A DNA stretch of 64,000 bases, taken from Chrysoperla carnea. Lineage: Eukaryota; Arthropoda; Insecta; Neuroptera; Chrysopidae. Numbering within the stretch: position 1 is the first letter of the stretch; each line of letters begins with the position of its first letter. The translations under genes were made by a program, and so were the position numbers. Below, one piece after another: positions 25,300-36,990 of this stretch. The DNA lies in assembly GCF_905475395.1 (NCBI RefSeq), contig NC_058338.1, positions 44,117,935 through 44,181,934 of the forward strand, read 5' to 3'. The notes under the pieces are model-generated. The model made no database searches. It was given only the letters and a program-made list of their open reading frames with translations, and was not told the origin of the DNA.

Positions 25300-25930
25300 T
25301 CAATTAAATTTTGGCAAGTAGAATTCTACTTTTACCCATTAGGGGAATTTGTTGGTATAAAGTCTTTTCTGATGTTTATTATTCAGGAAAAGTGATTGAG
25401 GATTAAGCAATTGACAAATTATATCTTAATTAAGGGTTTTTGTGCTTGGTCACATTTGGGTCTCGGGACGGATTCCATTTAATTCAACGTAAAGAGAAAT
25501 CCATCAAAAAAGACCTTAATATCAACAAATATCGTCAATGGGTTAGATTAGAATTCATCTGTTGCAGAAAAACAGGTTTTACCATAACAAGTTTTACAAT
25601 ACCACGGTAGATGTGTGTTGTGGTTGTCGGATCACTAGTTGGATCAGTCATAAAGGAACGACAGTAAAACAAATCATTAATTTTAATATAATTTAGGAAC
25701 TGCTGATTCCTTGGGTACATTTGAATCCCGGTACCAATTCCATTTAACGTAAAATAAACCATTAAAAAAGACCTTAATACCAACAAATTTTCCCAATGGG
25801 TAAAAGTAGAATCCAAACAGCCCTTAACTGAGATATAATATAAGAAATAATGATACCACGATCTTATTTCGATCTCGAACACTTTCGACGCAGCGTACAA
25901 AAATACAACGAAAATACCTTAGCATATAAA
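25300..25930. repeat. Locally duplicated and inverted segment
   Basis: The blocks CATT(T)AACGTAAA, AAAAAAGACCTTAATA, CAACAAAT and CAATGGGT occur at about 25478-25550 and again at 25737-25805. The reverse complement of part of it (CTACTTTTACCCATTAGGGG, TTGTTGGTATAAAGTC) is at 25325-25370. The 121-codon minus-strand ORF across 25535-25900 follows this repeat and has no recognisable domain, so I do not call it a gene. Confidence 0.45.
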
Positions 25931-26274
25931 AAATTGCCAAAATAGGTGGGAGCGAGATCCCAAAAACCCTTAATTTTGCTATAATTTGTGAATTACTGGA
26001 GCATCAGCAACAAAAAACATAGAGACTCGCCTTTAAATTCTAGGAGTGCAAAATGCACAAGAGAATGCCTATAATAGCTACTGAATTATTTGGTTCTGTT
26101 AAGATATTTTGGGTATGTAGCAGTATTTATAAGAATTGAACATTCGGTATTAAATACAACATTATGTATATTAATAAACACATGTTTATGTATAAAAATT
26201 TGCATTATAGAATGATCTTTTGAAACCATTTAATAATTTTCAGAAATTTCACAATAAATAATATCATGTAAAAA

Positions 26275-26547
26275 TTGAAACCATTTTCTTTCATATTCTT
26301 GTCAAAATTACAATTTGGACCAATTGAAACAACACCTTGTCTTTTAAATTTAAATACCAAATTAAGCTGGGGGGCTGACACTCACGCCTTTGGTCACATC
26401 ATCAAAGGCTCCAACATTTACATCAAGGAAAATAATAATGAAATATTTGAATATTCTAACAAATTGAGGAAACCTAATAATTTACCTCCAAAAAAAACCA
26501 ACGATGAAGAGAAATTGAAACATAAATATTTCGATAACACAAACTAA
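26275..26547 (+). pseudogene. Protein-like ORF whose tail seeded the tandem array
   Basis: The open frame has no ATG near its start; a TAA precedes it at about 26269. It reads convincingly protein-like sequence (FGPIETTPCLLNLNTKLSW, then GADTHAFGHIIKGSN) before entering the first 134-bp repeat unit (EYSNKLRKPNNLPPKKTNDE) and stopping at a TAA. None of the AGs upstream gives an open exon. I do not recognise the protein. It looks like a fragment of a gene or transposon ORF rather than an intact gene. Confidence 0.35.
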
Positions 26548-27250
26548 AAGTTCAAATATTGATAATCTCCATACAGCAATTTGAATATTCTAACAAATTG
26601 AGGAAACCTAATAATTTACCTCCAAAAAAAACCAACGATGAAGAGAAATTGAAACATAAATATTTCAATAACAAAAACTAAAAGTTCAAATATTGATAAT
26701 CTCCATACAGAAATTTGAATATTCTAACAAATTGAGGAAACCAAATAATTTACCTCTAAAAAAAACCAACGATGAAGAGAAATTGAAACATAAATATTTC
26801 AATAACACAAACTAAAAGTTCAAATATTGATAATCTCCATACAGCAATTTGAATATTCTAACAAATTGAGGAAACCTAATAATTTACCTCCAAAAAAAAC
26901 CAACGATGAAGAGAAATTGAAACATAAATATTTCAATAACAAAAACTAAAAGTTCAAATATTGATAATCTCCATACAGCAATTTGAATATTCTAACAAAT
27001 TGAGGAAACCTAATAATTTACCTCCAAAAAAACCAACGATGAAGAGAAATTGAAACATAAATATTTCAATAACAAAAACTAAAAGTTCAAATATTGATAA
27101 TCTCCATACAGCAATTTGAATATTCTAACAAATGGAGGAAACCTAATAATTTACCTCCAAAAAAAACCAACGATGAAGAGAAATTGAAACCTAAATATTT
27201 CAATAACAAAGAACTAAAAGTTCAAATATTGATAATCTCTATACAGCATT
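26440..27250 (+). repeat. Six-copy 134-bp tandem array
   Basis: The landmark GAATATTCTAAC recurs at 26449, 26583, 26717, 26851, 26985 and 27118, a period of 134 bp (133 for the last step). Each unit contains ATTGAGGAAACC, TTTACCTCCAAAAAAA, CCAACGATGAAGAGAAATTG and TTGATAATCTCCATACAG. Units are more than 95 percent identical, so expansion is recent. 134 is not a multiple of three, so the array is not an in-frame protein repeat. Only the first and last units fall in called ORFs. Confidence 0.95.
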
Positions 27251-27921
27251 CAAATGTAGATAATCTCCAACATTCCAATTTTCAGTTTCTTAATTTTAAA
27301 ATGGAGATTAATTCATTTCATTTTCAGAGTCGCTCATCGTGAAGTGAAAAATTATGACAATATGGCAGATATAATGAGAATCTTTAGTTTTCATGGATAA
27401 CAATTTTATAGGTCCTTTCATTTTCTTCTCCTAACTTTTAGCATATAAATATTGTCGTTAAGTAGAAACATAAATACAAAATAAAACAATAGCAGAGATT
27501 TGGAGTTGTTGCTTTATTTTGGCAGTTGTATGTACCGCAAAAATCCTGAATGTAAGTATCAATTTTCTCAACATATTTAGAACTTAGTTCGTTGCACTGG
27601 CATTTAAAAAGGAGGAAAGGAAGTGGTGTTTATAGGAAAATAACATAAGACTGTTCGTAGCCTAATTGAAGGCTCATATACACAGAATTTTTAATTAGTA
27701 TAAATTTTCAAACAAATCGCAAACATTATGTATATTTTATTACAATTATTTGACAGTATTTTATTACAATTAAATAAACGACAAAAAGTATCTGGTGGAC
27801 TTACTTTTACAGTGAATAAAACGATCGAAGAATATAAGACAAAACCCTGTATTAAAGTTTTCCAACTGCATAGGGGAAAACTATTAAAAGTTTGCCACCG
27901 AACTGATTAAAAATTATAAAA

Positions 27922-30900
27922 CTAAATATTTTGTTCACGTTCATCATTTTCAGAAATTGTTGGTGGTGGAATGATTTCATCAATTTTTTGGTCCTGCGTT
28001 TTTATGATATCGGGTTCATCATTTTTAATATTATCACTGGCATTTAAATCCTCTTCAAGTTTATCAGTTTCCACTTTCTCAATAGTTTTATTTTCAATCA
28101 CACTTTCACTAGAAATACTATGACTCTCATCAGTTGATTTTTCTGACTTAATAGTAATTGGTGCTATCGACGTTTCTGTTTCTTGTTGCTGTAATTCCTC
28201 AGTATTTTCAGATGGTTGTTGTTCCATGGATTCTTCATGTTCCATGTCCATTTCTTCATCGTGCTCTTCAGTTTCACCATCTTCGAAATCTTTATGTTGA
28301 TCAGGATCTTTCTTAAAACGATTTTCAATAGACTCTAATTCCTGCGCTAATTGTGTTTTCTTTTCATCGATTAATTCTAAAACAAAATAATAATCGATAA
28401 TAGGTGGTTCATTTTTGTTTATACTCATGAAGGGGTCTTTTCAGTTTTAAAAAAATAGAATACAATGCAATATAATTTTGATTCCTTGGAAACAAAAGCA
28501 AAATAAAATTTGAAAATATTTTTCATCGAATCATACTGCGCTTCATACTATTTAAGTGTCTAAAGACTACATTTGTTAATGAACAATAGGTTCTTCGGCA
28601 ACTCATAAAATAACATGATTAGTTCACCTCCGCTTTACGTCTGTCCGTTTGTCAATACCAAAACGGCCGTCTGATAATAAGAGATAGTAAAATGCTATAT
28701 AGCGTTTATCTCAATACCAAAATTATGTTTCTACCATCAATAATTCTAAACGTTACAATCAAACAAAATTTTTTATACTCTGGATATATTACATGTTTTC
28801 AATGTATAATAATAATCATTTTGTAAACATGCTCCTAATATAATACATAGGTATATCTAGAGCATCAAAATCGTGTAATTTGATAAAATCTTCCAAAACA
28901 TCCATACCAAAATTTTGTTATTACCATCGACAATAGGGTATTATCGTTTGTCAAAAATAAATAATGAAATTTAAAAAAAGTTAAAATTTATGTAAAAATA
29001 TACTTAAATATTTTGATTTCGAGCCATTTTTTCATTCAAAAGCACATTTTTCTTTTAAAATATTTAAATTAAAAATCGTAATTTTTAAACTGCATATCAC
29101 GTGACCTAAAACGCGGCTAAGCCCTGCTGTGATATCATAGCGGTATGAGTCATAGACCATCAATTAGTTCAGTGTAGGCAGCTAGGTATAATATATGCAT
29201 AGATAATAAGTATTTATATTTATAATAATCAGATGTCTATGAATATATCTGTCAAAATTATTTGTGTTATTTCATATAGTGACGTCATCAAATTGGATAC
29301 CCGCGTTTTTGACAGTTTAAAAAAGGTTTAAAATTTAATTTAAGTTTTTGGCAAGAAAGCGTGTGTTTTTTTACGAAATAAATTTGTGGTGGCTTTTTAT
29401 TAGCAAAATCAACATTTTGAAGTACTTTTTCAAAAATAGTGGAATATCCTATTATAAGCATTACAAACTTTACACTAAAGTTAATATAGCCCTGGCATAA
29501 TATATTTACACCGGTTGAAAAAAAAACAGAAAGGCTATCATATTTTCGCATTCAAAGTGACTGTAGTAGACCTAAAAGTGATTTTATTTTAAATATTTAA
29601 ACCAATTGAATTTTGATTAAAAATTGTTTTTGCTTGATTTTGATGTTTTTTTTTATGCCATTACTAAATTCATTTTCAGCTCCAAAACAAGAAACATACA
29701 ACAATAATAAAATACACATAAAATTTATAATCAAAAACAAGTGACCAAAGACCCAAATGACCTATATTGCCCATTTACGAACTCGACCTCACTTTCTACA
29801 TTCTAAGCATACTATAAAAATTTTATCTTGATATGTCTTTTCGTTTTTGAGTTATCGTATTGACAGACGGCCGGACAGACAGACAACCGGAAATACTTGG
29901 GACTAAACTTAGTATATCTTGATTTGATGTATTTCATATATACATGGTATAACAAATTAAAATTCATTGACTTACTTTCAATATTTTTTCTACTCTCTGC
30001 CAATTTTTCTTTTGTTTTCGTTGTCATTCGTCGTGGTAAATAAAATATATGTGGTTTGGCTGATGTACGAATAAAATGAACCAAAGGTTTATGTTGTTCC
30101 TCCCAAAAAGCATGTTCTTTTATACGCAACATTTTTTGTTCTATTATCCGTATTTCTTGTTGCTTTTTCTTTCGGCCTAAAAATAATTCATAACGTTCCT
30201 TTTTTATTTTTGCTTTTTCTTGAACTTCTTGTTCTTCTAATTTCTTTTCCACTTGAGCTCTTTTTTCTTCCTTTAATATAAAAAAAATTGTTTTTACTGA
30301 TTTTATAATAAATTCGAAACTCGGAACACATCAAATATTTGTCGTTTAGTTAGATCGAACGCCCGAAATATAATTGAATAATTACAATAAAATTTGTAAA
30401 CAAACCTTTGTTTTTAATTTAGTTTCTTCCTGTCGAAATTTCTGTAAGGTACCTAACAGCGCACCAAACATTCGGCGATTACGAGCTTTTGATTTTTCAT
30501 CACGATCTTGTGCTTTTAAGGCATCCTGACGACTGGGTACTTCACGGGGTGTTACAATCACTCGGCTATGCATTTGTGGTTTATTTGGATAGTCATCATC
30601 TGCACTTTGTCGCGGTTTATCCAATCGTTTAAATACTGACGAATCCACGGATCGTTTTTTCGAAGGTGGTTCCATATCCGAATCGAAATTCTGTTGGTTA
30701 CGATTTGAAGCAAATTGATTTCGTTGTTGCCGTGAAAATGAATTATCTTGTTGAAATCGATTTGAATTATCATATCGAGATCGAAACTCATCATTCTGTG
30801 ATGGAGTTGGTCTTTTTGAATTACGTGATACTGATTCAGAAGGATCTCGCCCAATTAAACGTTTGATATTATCATCGTAATCCTTCAGGCTGGTTTTGGC

Positions 30901-30954
30901 TTGATTCAATTCATTTTGTAATGCCGTAAAAGAACTTAACACTTCAGTTGACAT
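27922..30954 (-). CDS. pnn: Pinin (splicing-associated SDK/memA protein)
   Basis: Three coding exons: 30406-30954, 29976-30270 and 27922-28376, joined in phase (0, then 1) with GT donors (GTTTGT, GTAAGT) and TTAAAG/TTTTAG acceptors. Together they encode 432 residues. Exon 1 carries the pinin N-terminal region: an early coiled segment (LQNELNQAKTSLKDYDDNIK), then an Arg/Ser/Gln-rich stretch and KARNRRMFGALLGTLQKF near residues 160-177. Exon 2 is the SDK/memA domain: a Lys/Glu-rich helix, then KEHAFWEEQHKPLVHFIRT and KPHIFYLPRRMT. Exon 3 starts with the end of the helix (DEKKTQLAQELESIENRFKK) and turns into a long acidic Glu/Asp/Gln tail. Pinin is a nuclear-speckle protein linked to the exon junction complex and alternative splicing. 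The human protein (about 717 residues) ends in an RS-rich region, which is absent here. A poly(A) signal is likely at 27760-27765. The gene is head-to-head with CCDC61. Confidence 0.92.
28377..29975 (-). other. Pinin intron 2, with inserted MITE fragments
   Basis: This 1.6-kb intron carries a family A fragment at 29740-29952 (ATGACCTATATTGCCCATTT, CCGGACAGACAGACAACC, CTTGGGACTAAACTTAG, TATACATGGTAT). That fragment ends only about 24 bp from the exon 2 donor. Traces of a second copy are at about 28640-28750. A further 'GCATTACAAACTTTACACTA' tail is near 29455-29490. The open frames at 28377-28428 and 29288-29551 lie inside the intron and are not coding. Confidence 0.75.
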
Positions 30955-32909
30955 TTTTAAACAATGTTTTAAACTTATATATTACAAAAAAAAATTATTT
31001 ACATATTAATATTGATTGATAGTAAATAATTCACACAGTAATTATGGAACTTTAAATATATTTTTATAGGTTATGAAACAGTTTTTATTCGTTTTCAATA
31101 AGTTCTCATGAAATTTGAATATTCCATTTCCAAATGTACGGAACACTTAAAAATTAAAATACAGCTCATTTTTTCAAGGCAATATACAATAAAACGCAAA
31201 CAACTTTTGGAAAAATCGAATGTAAATATTCGTATTAAATTGTTATCCCCTGTATCTAGCTTTTTAATCTTTGACAATTTGGTATTTGGCAAGCCTGGAC
31301 ATGCCTAAATTGTTAGAATGAGATGGGTACAGACTTCTGCTATACCTTAAAGAAAGAAAACAACTAACAAAGTGTTTAAAAAAAAACAAAAGATGGCATT
31401 TAAGTATTTGGTCAATTTTTGAAATGTTTACATTTCTGATTTTTCTATATTAAAATAATAAATTTAATTTTTAAGATGTGTTAATTATCTAGAGAGGGAT
31501 TTTAGATAATAGGCAAAAATTTGGCTAATTTATTTAAGTGTCCTTATACTAGGGGCCCGAAGTGCATTTACGAAGACTAATAAAAAAATTTACGAAGACT
31601 AATAAAATATTAGATCAAAACTTTTTTTTCATTTTTATATTAGATCAAAATCATTGCATTTTCAAAATATTGGCAATATCAAAATTTATTACAAAACTTT
31701 ATCGTTTTTTCGGTCTCGGTGTATCGGCTCCCCTGATATACCGAGAAGTATTTTAGACATATTCGTAATCAGCGACCCCAAAAAACCCCCGTGTAACAAA
31801 ATTTGGCCAATTTCGTTAATTATTTACCAGTTTATAAATTTATAATCATTAAGACGCATTTATGAAAATGCATTTCCATTCCCACGGTGGAGAAAAAAAA
31901 GCGCGTGGATTCTGTAGAATGCAAATAGGTAACAAATTTTATCATTTACTTTCTGAAAAAACGGCATCTCCTGCAGTCTTCCCCGAAAAAAATCGATTTC
32001 AAATTATCTACTGCCTCGTCTAATTAAGACTGTTTATGTCTTCTTAATCGCATAATTCGTGTCTATAATACTGTAAGCTGCACAAGTGTTTCTGATATAA
32101 CATATTGTGTACAGTCAGTTGTTTTAAATTCTGCTATGTACTGTAGTTAATAATGATAATAACAATGATCATGGGGCTTAACCTCCGTTTGTAAGATATC
32201 TATCTATAACAGAGACTATTGTCGCTTCCTGGATTCGAATCCATAACCTCCCAGTCAGTAGCCGAACGTTTTAAAGACGATTTAATTCGCACGACCAGGG
32301 AGCCGATAACGTATTGTAATTATTTCTATTACAATCACAATAATCTAACTATATAATTGTTTCTGTTCAACAATAAAATTGTTTAACTTTGCATTCTTAT
32401 ACTCAACATAATCAAACGGTCAATGATAGTTCCAGTTTGCTTCTTTTTTTTAGATTTAAAAACCTCTCCAATGCCCTCCGTGTTATTATTAATGGTCCGA
32501 ACTTGAATTAATTTTATCTCGAGTTAAGACAGTCAATTGATTAATAAGTAGGTTCCCACTACTATATTTTATCTATGTAAGTAGGTATACAAAAGTTTAG
32601 AATTTTCTGATACTATGCCAAGGCAATAGTTTTAAGAATTAATTACTTAAAAATTTTTTTAGTTTTTGATATATCACTAATAGAACATTATTTTTAACAT
32701 GTTCAAATGAATTTTGTTTGTTACTGTTTATTTTCGTTAAAGAATTTCTCAAAAAATTTCAGATCCAATTCTTTTGCTAGACCAAAACCGTATTATGCAA
32801 CCTTGACAACCTGAAAATTGTACAGTATTTTATTAAAATCAAACATATGAAAAATTAATGTGCTATGTCACAAATTTTATGTTAATCGAATTTAGAATAC
32901 GTGAAATTA
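30955..32909. promoter_or_regulatory. Shared 5' region of pinin and CCDC61
   Basis: About 1.95 kb separates the two divergent start codons. No TATA or initiator motif can be assigned confidently. The interval holds a SINE (32150-32305), a short tandem duplication (TTTACGAAGACTAATAAA twice at about 31569-31607, then ATATTAGATCAAAA twice) and a reverse family B fragment near 31708-31800. A bidirectional promoter is possible from the geometry, but the SINE and repeats between the genes make separate promoters equally likely. Confidence 0.4.
32150..32305 (-). mobile_element. tRNA-derived SINE, second type
   Basis: On the minus strand the sequence reads GGCTCCCTGGTCGTGCG (A-box region). About 45 nt later comes GGATTCGAATCC, a near-perfect B box, then a body ending CGGAGGTTAAGCCCC. 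It does not fold as a full tRNA. The tail (plus strand GGGGCTTAACCTCCGTTTG, then CTATAACAGAG) recurs at 50572-50612, so it is a dispersed SINE and not a tRNA gene. Confidence 0.6.
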
Positions 32910-35900
32910 ATGGCCGACCATCATTTGGTTACCACTTGCTGTTTTAAAGGTCGCGAATATTTGGTCAAAATGAATATTGTAAATAACACATTAATTGATA
33001 TTACAATAACTGATAAATATTCTGGCGAAGATTGGCAATGTAATTACGATGCGGCATGTATGTAGTCTAAATATGTTTAGTTTTATTTAATCCACCAATA
33101 AGTTTTTTCAAAACTATCGAATTATGAGAGCAGTAATTGCAGAGAACAAAATGATAAGGAAAAAGATTCTCCGCATGTTTTTGATTTGATGCATCATTAA
33201 CTACATAGGGCTTCGTTAATTATCCAATGTAGTTTAAGAACCCCAAGTTCTCGATTAATATTAGGCAAATCGAAAATTTTATAAAATCAAAGTTGTAGAA
33301 ATTGAAAATAAATTTTACTAAAATTTATTCTCAACATGTTTAATATACACTGTGTCACAAAAGTAACGGAGCGATTCAAAACTTTTCAGGAAAGCATTTT
33401 TTTTTTAAATATTCCGAAAAAAAATTACATGAGTCAAAAAAATCTATTTAGTGAGTATAATATCAATACTTTAATGACAAACCTTTTACATCAAATTTAT
33501 GTAGCAGTTTTCAGTCATGTTTTAAATAACCAGGATTAATAGAAGATTTTTAACATGTTCAAGAAGCAAAGAAATTTAACACCACCGAGAAAATTATATC
33601 AGTTTTCGGGAAATCTATGTCTCGTCGACAAACGTATTAACGCTCTGTAATTAACTTATTATTTTAAACAAAATTTTTAATTAAAAATCTCTTTTGGTAT
33701 TTTCAGATATTGAAAGTTTAACACAGCGAACTGGGAACTTTAAACAATTTAATATTTTCATAACAATGTTAAAGTCCGGTTTGTTAAAGGTACAGTATCT
33801 CAATAAATTTTTGAATCACAATTGAATAATAAATTATTTTCTAAGACCAGTGACTGCGTGTCTTTGGACCTACTTACATTTGAAGATTTAGAAATTTTAC
33901 GTTCACGTAAAGGTAAACCATTCTGCCCTAGTGGATATTCTGCAAATGGAAAATTTTCAACCAATAATAATCGACGTTATCTAATTTTAACTTATTCGGT
34001 GGAATTTGATAGGTACATTTTAAGTACATTATTTGGTTTAGCAATCATTATCAATGCGTGATCAAATATATTTTTTTAGAATTCATTATCCGTTGCCACT
34101 TGACTATTGTGGCCCACCTGATCCACAAATTCTGCAAGCAAATATACGCCGACTTGAGAATGAAATATGTAGATTACAAGAAATCATTGCCGGAAACGCT
34201 AGTGAATCAATAAATATGTCGAAATATCAACAAACGTATGTTACAGAAAAATTTGAGAAAAACATGAATACAAGGCTTCTTAAAACAAATAATGTTATCT
34301 TTTGGCATGGAAGCACCCTTCATTTTCAAAATAAGTTGTCAATTAGAAAGAAAATTATCTAAAGATTATAGTAAATAGTAAAATATCATGTTGTATAATT
34401 TTATGGTAATTACGAAAAGTATCGACAAATGTGGAAATCGTTTTCCGTTTTGACTCTGTGGTGAAATTTTGGTATGTTCGTTCACATATATTCTGCAAAT
34501 TATCGGCAAGCCACTTTCGCCATCGGAAATTCTTAAATTAATAAAGTTCAGGCTCTAGAAAAAACAAAGTGGATTAAACAAGATGACTGAATTTTATAAA
34601 AGCTAATACAGCAAAGTCGAAGCTTCGACAGATTTGTTCCTCATACTGCTTATGAAGATTTAGGTAATGCAGAGGCTTCTGATTAATCGATTAAGATATT
34701 TTGATGTTCTCCAGTACATTTTATATCTGACATCTTATTTTGAAGGTGCTTGATGCGGAATGTATTCTTGTTTTGGAAACTTCAACTAAAAGATTAATTT
34801 ATTTTCTTTTGTTAGAATTAATAGCCTAACTGAAGAAAACAATAATTTAAAAAGTGAAATAAATCATTTACGAAACTCAAAAAATTCATCAACTAATAAA
34901 ATGGAATTCCTTCATGAAGCAATTAAAACCTTGGAAGAAAGTGTAATTAATGAGAGAAATTCACATAATAAATTGATAATACAGTTACAAAAAGAAAATG
35001 AATATTTAAAGCAACAAATATTGACATTACAAGAAAAATTTAAATACAGTATAGAATCACATAGGTTAGTAAAACTCCTTAGGAAGATTGTCATTGATTT
35101 AACTATAATTTTTTTTGTAGAAGAAAAATATCTCCGCATCAGAGCTTACGGTTTTCTGATCCTGGATTAAATTTATTATTCTTCAACCCAAATTCGAAAA
35201 ATGATCCAAGTTCAAAAACCATCGATAAGGGTAAAAATGAAAAAGGTTTTCGGTAATGGGAAAAAATAGACCGAAAATTTCGTAGGCCTGGATTATTGTT
35301 GTAATTACGAGTTGGTTGGGTTGAGTTTGGCGACTATAGAGAAGTTGGTTGGGGTTCTGAAGTTTTTAGCTCTCGCGTTTAAAAATGGGACACTATCACA
35401 GAAATTTTTTCGTCCTATTTTTTCCTATATCCATGTTTTCTTATTACATAAAAGAGAGTTGTATTATTCTGTTTATATTAGCAGGTAAAAAGTCGTTTAA
35501 CACAGTGGACCCTATAATACCACAAGTTAGTCGAATTGAAAGTTGGGAAACTACATTACGAAGCCATAACATGTAAGTTATCTCTCTTGTTTTTAAAAAT
35601 TACGACCGAAATTGCATAAAAATTTCAATTTCAATTCAAAATTGCACGACTTTGAATGACGTTCAAGAATAAAGACAACCATCTTTGCGGGAATTTTTAG
35701 ACTCTCTTTACAAGATTACGACAAATTTTCAGTCCAAATTGTGTATCAGTGGATCAAAAAAATTGCTTTAAAACACTGAATGAAATGTAGAAATCTTGAT
35801 GTAAACTTAGTAGAAACCTCTTGGCATTCTGGGTTACTTCTCTAACTCTGAAAATGTGTAGCAATGTATAAATATCTTCATCGTCTGACGTTCTTACATT

Positions 35901-36464
35901 TACTAATTCGTTTTAATTATTAATATATTTTTTAATTGGTTTAAAAGATACGTTAATCCATGTATTGTTAATAACGAACGGTATCCACAAAATTATTATA
36001 AATTGTAAATATTGGAATAGTAATAAATATTTTACACACTTTAGTTTTGAAAGTTATAACAAAAAATGTAATTTTTTATCTTGTCTTATTTATATAGTAT
36101 TGAACCACCAAGAAGAAGGCCTCGAAGTGCATCCAAAAGTTCACCATCATGCCGAAGGAAATCAGCCGTAGAACAAACATGTGAACCAGTGAAACAATCA
36201 AAGCGTAAAAGTCGTAAAGATCAAAGTCGTCAACGTAACCGATCACGTAGTACATCTCAAAGTCGAACACGTGCAAGTTCCACAGAAAGTATAACACGTC
36301 AAAGTACAAATAACTTTAAACATATACAACAAAGTTATCAAGCTATGAGAATGGATTCAGTACGTAAGCTACATCCAATGGAGAGTACCGCAAGTGAAGA
36401 TTGCCAAAATTTAGCTCTTCGAATTCAAGCACTACAAAAAATGATATCAGAATCAACTATTTAA
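32910..36464 (+). CDS. ccdc61: CCDC61 (VFL3-like centriole/basal-body protein)
   Basis: Eight coding exons: 32910-33057, 33707-33789, 33846-34012, 34080-34274, 34816-35064, 35121-35230, 35485-35572 and 36098-36464. They total 1407 bp, or 468 residues. The N-terminal head domain (about 1-150) is diagnostic: GEDWQCNYDAA, SLTQRTGNFKQFNIF, SDCVSLDLLTFEDLEILRSR, RRYLILTYSVEFDRIHYPLPL and CGPPDP. These line up with vertebrate CCDC61, a SAS-6/XRCC4-fold protein. Residues about 150-285 are coiled coil (exons 4-5: Leu/Glu/Lys/Asn heptads). The C-terminal exon is Arg/Ser-rich with a conserved-looking helix (CQNLALRIQALQKMI). The family forms filaments and orients basal bodies and centriolar appendages. 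All junctions are GT-AG except the exon 4 donor, which in frame is AG|GC at 34275; an alternative weak GT exists near 34334. A poly(A) signal follows at 36507. Confidence 0.93.
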
Positions 36465-36506
36465 TCCAATATCCCTTTTGTGGACTTTGAAGACACCTAG
36501 GAAAAT

Positions 36507-36512
36507 AATAAA
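36507..36512 (+). terminator. Likely CCDC61 polyadenylation signal
   Basis: AATAAA lies 43 nt after the CCDC61 stop codon. It is the first such signal after the stop, and nothing coding follows. Confidence 0.55.
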
Positions 36513-36749
36513 ATATCACAAAACTATTACTTTTAAGTATAATTTATTTTTTACATCATCATATCCCTGACAAAAACTTGATAATTTTCAATCGTACAAA
36601 AAGCCAGTTTGGTATAATAATAACGTTTTAATTTTAATCCATACTACACCTCCTAATCACTAAGAATTACTCTTATCATTGTTACATGATTGCACTATCT
36701 TTGTTACGTAATAAATGCATGTTTTTATCATCACTCACGCTTATTATTT

Positions 36750-36990
36750 AATCCCCAGCGCAAAAAGAGGGGTGTTATAAATTTGACCTCTACAGTGTGT
36801 GTGTGTGCCTGTCTGTGGCAGTAGCTCTTAAACTGGTGAACTGATTTGAATGGGCTTTTTTATATTATTTTGTTTAAAAGATAATTTGATCGATATTGTT
36901 CTTAGCTATGTTTCAAGAAAATCGGTTTAGTTTGGAGAGAGAACCAAAAAAAAAAAAAAACATTTCTTTGTACCGTTGTAGGAGGTTTTT
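36750..36990 (-). repeat. LINE-tail-like repeat, reverse
   Basis: It contains a GT microsatellite (GTGTGTGTGTG), GTAGCTCTTAAACTGGTGAA, GTTCTTAGCTATGTTTCAAG and AAAATCGGTTTAG, and ends in a poly-A-like run before TTTTTTAACTTG. It is the counterpart of the segment at 12598-12950 in the opposite direction and sits in the 3' space between CCDC61 and OPA3. Confidence 0.4.

Noticed and set aside
25535..25900. 121-codon ORF on the minus strand
   Set aside because: It overlaps a locally duplicated segment, has no recognisable motif and lacks exon signals.
26440..27250. CRISPR-like regular repeat array
   Set aside because: The units are contiguous 134-bp tandem repeats with no unique spacers, in an insect genome.
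27728..27910. 60-codon plus-strand ORF just beyond the pinin stop
   Set aside because: It lies antisense to the likely pinin 3' UTR, with no support of its own.
30558..30866. 98-codon minus-strand and 66-codon plus-strand ORFs
   Set aside because: They are other-frame shadows of pinin exon 1.
32215..32305. Possible tRNA gene on the minus strand
   Set aside because: The B box is good, but the acceptor stem and anticodon arm do not fold and the tail recurs at 50572, so it is a SINE.
36076..36309. 77-codon ORF on the minus strand
   Set aside because: It is the antisense shadow of the Arg/Ser-rich last exon of CCDC61.
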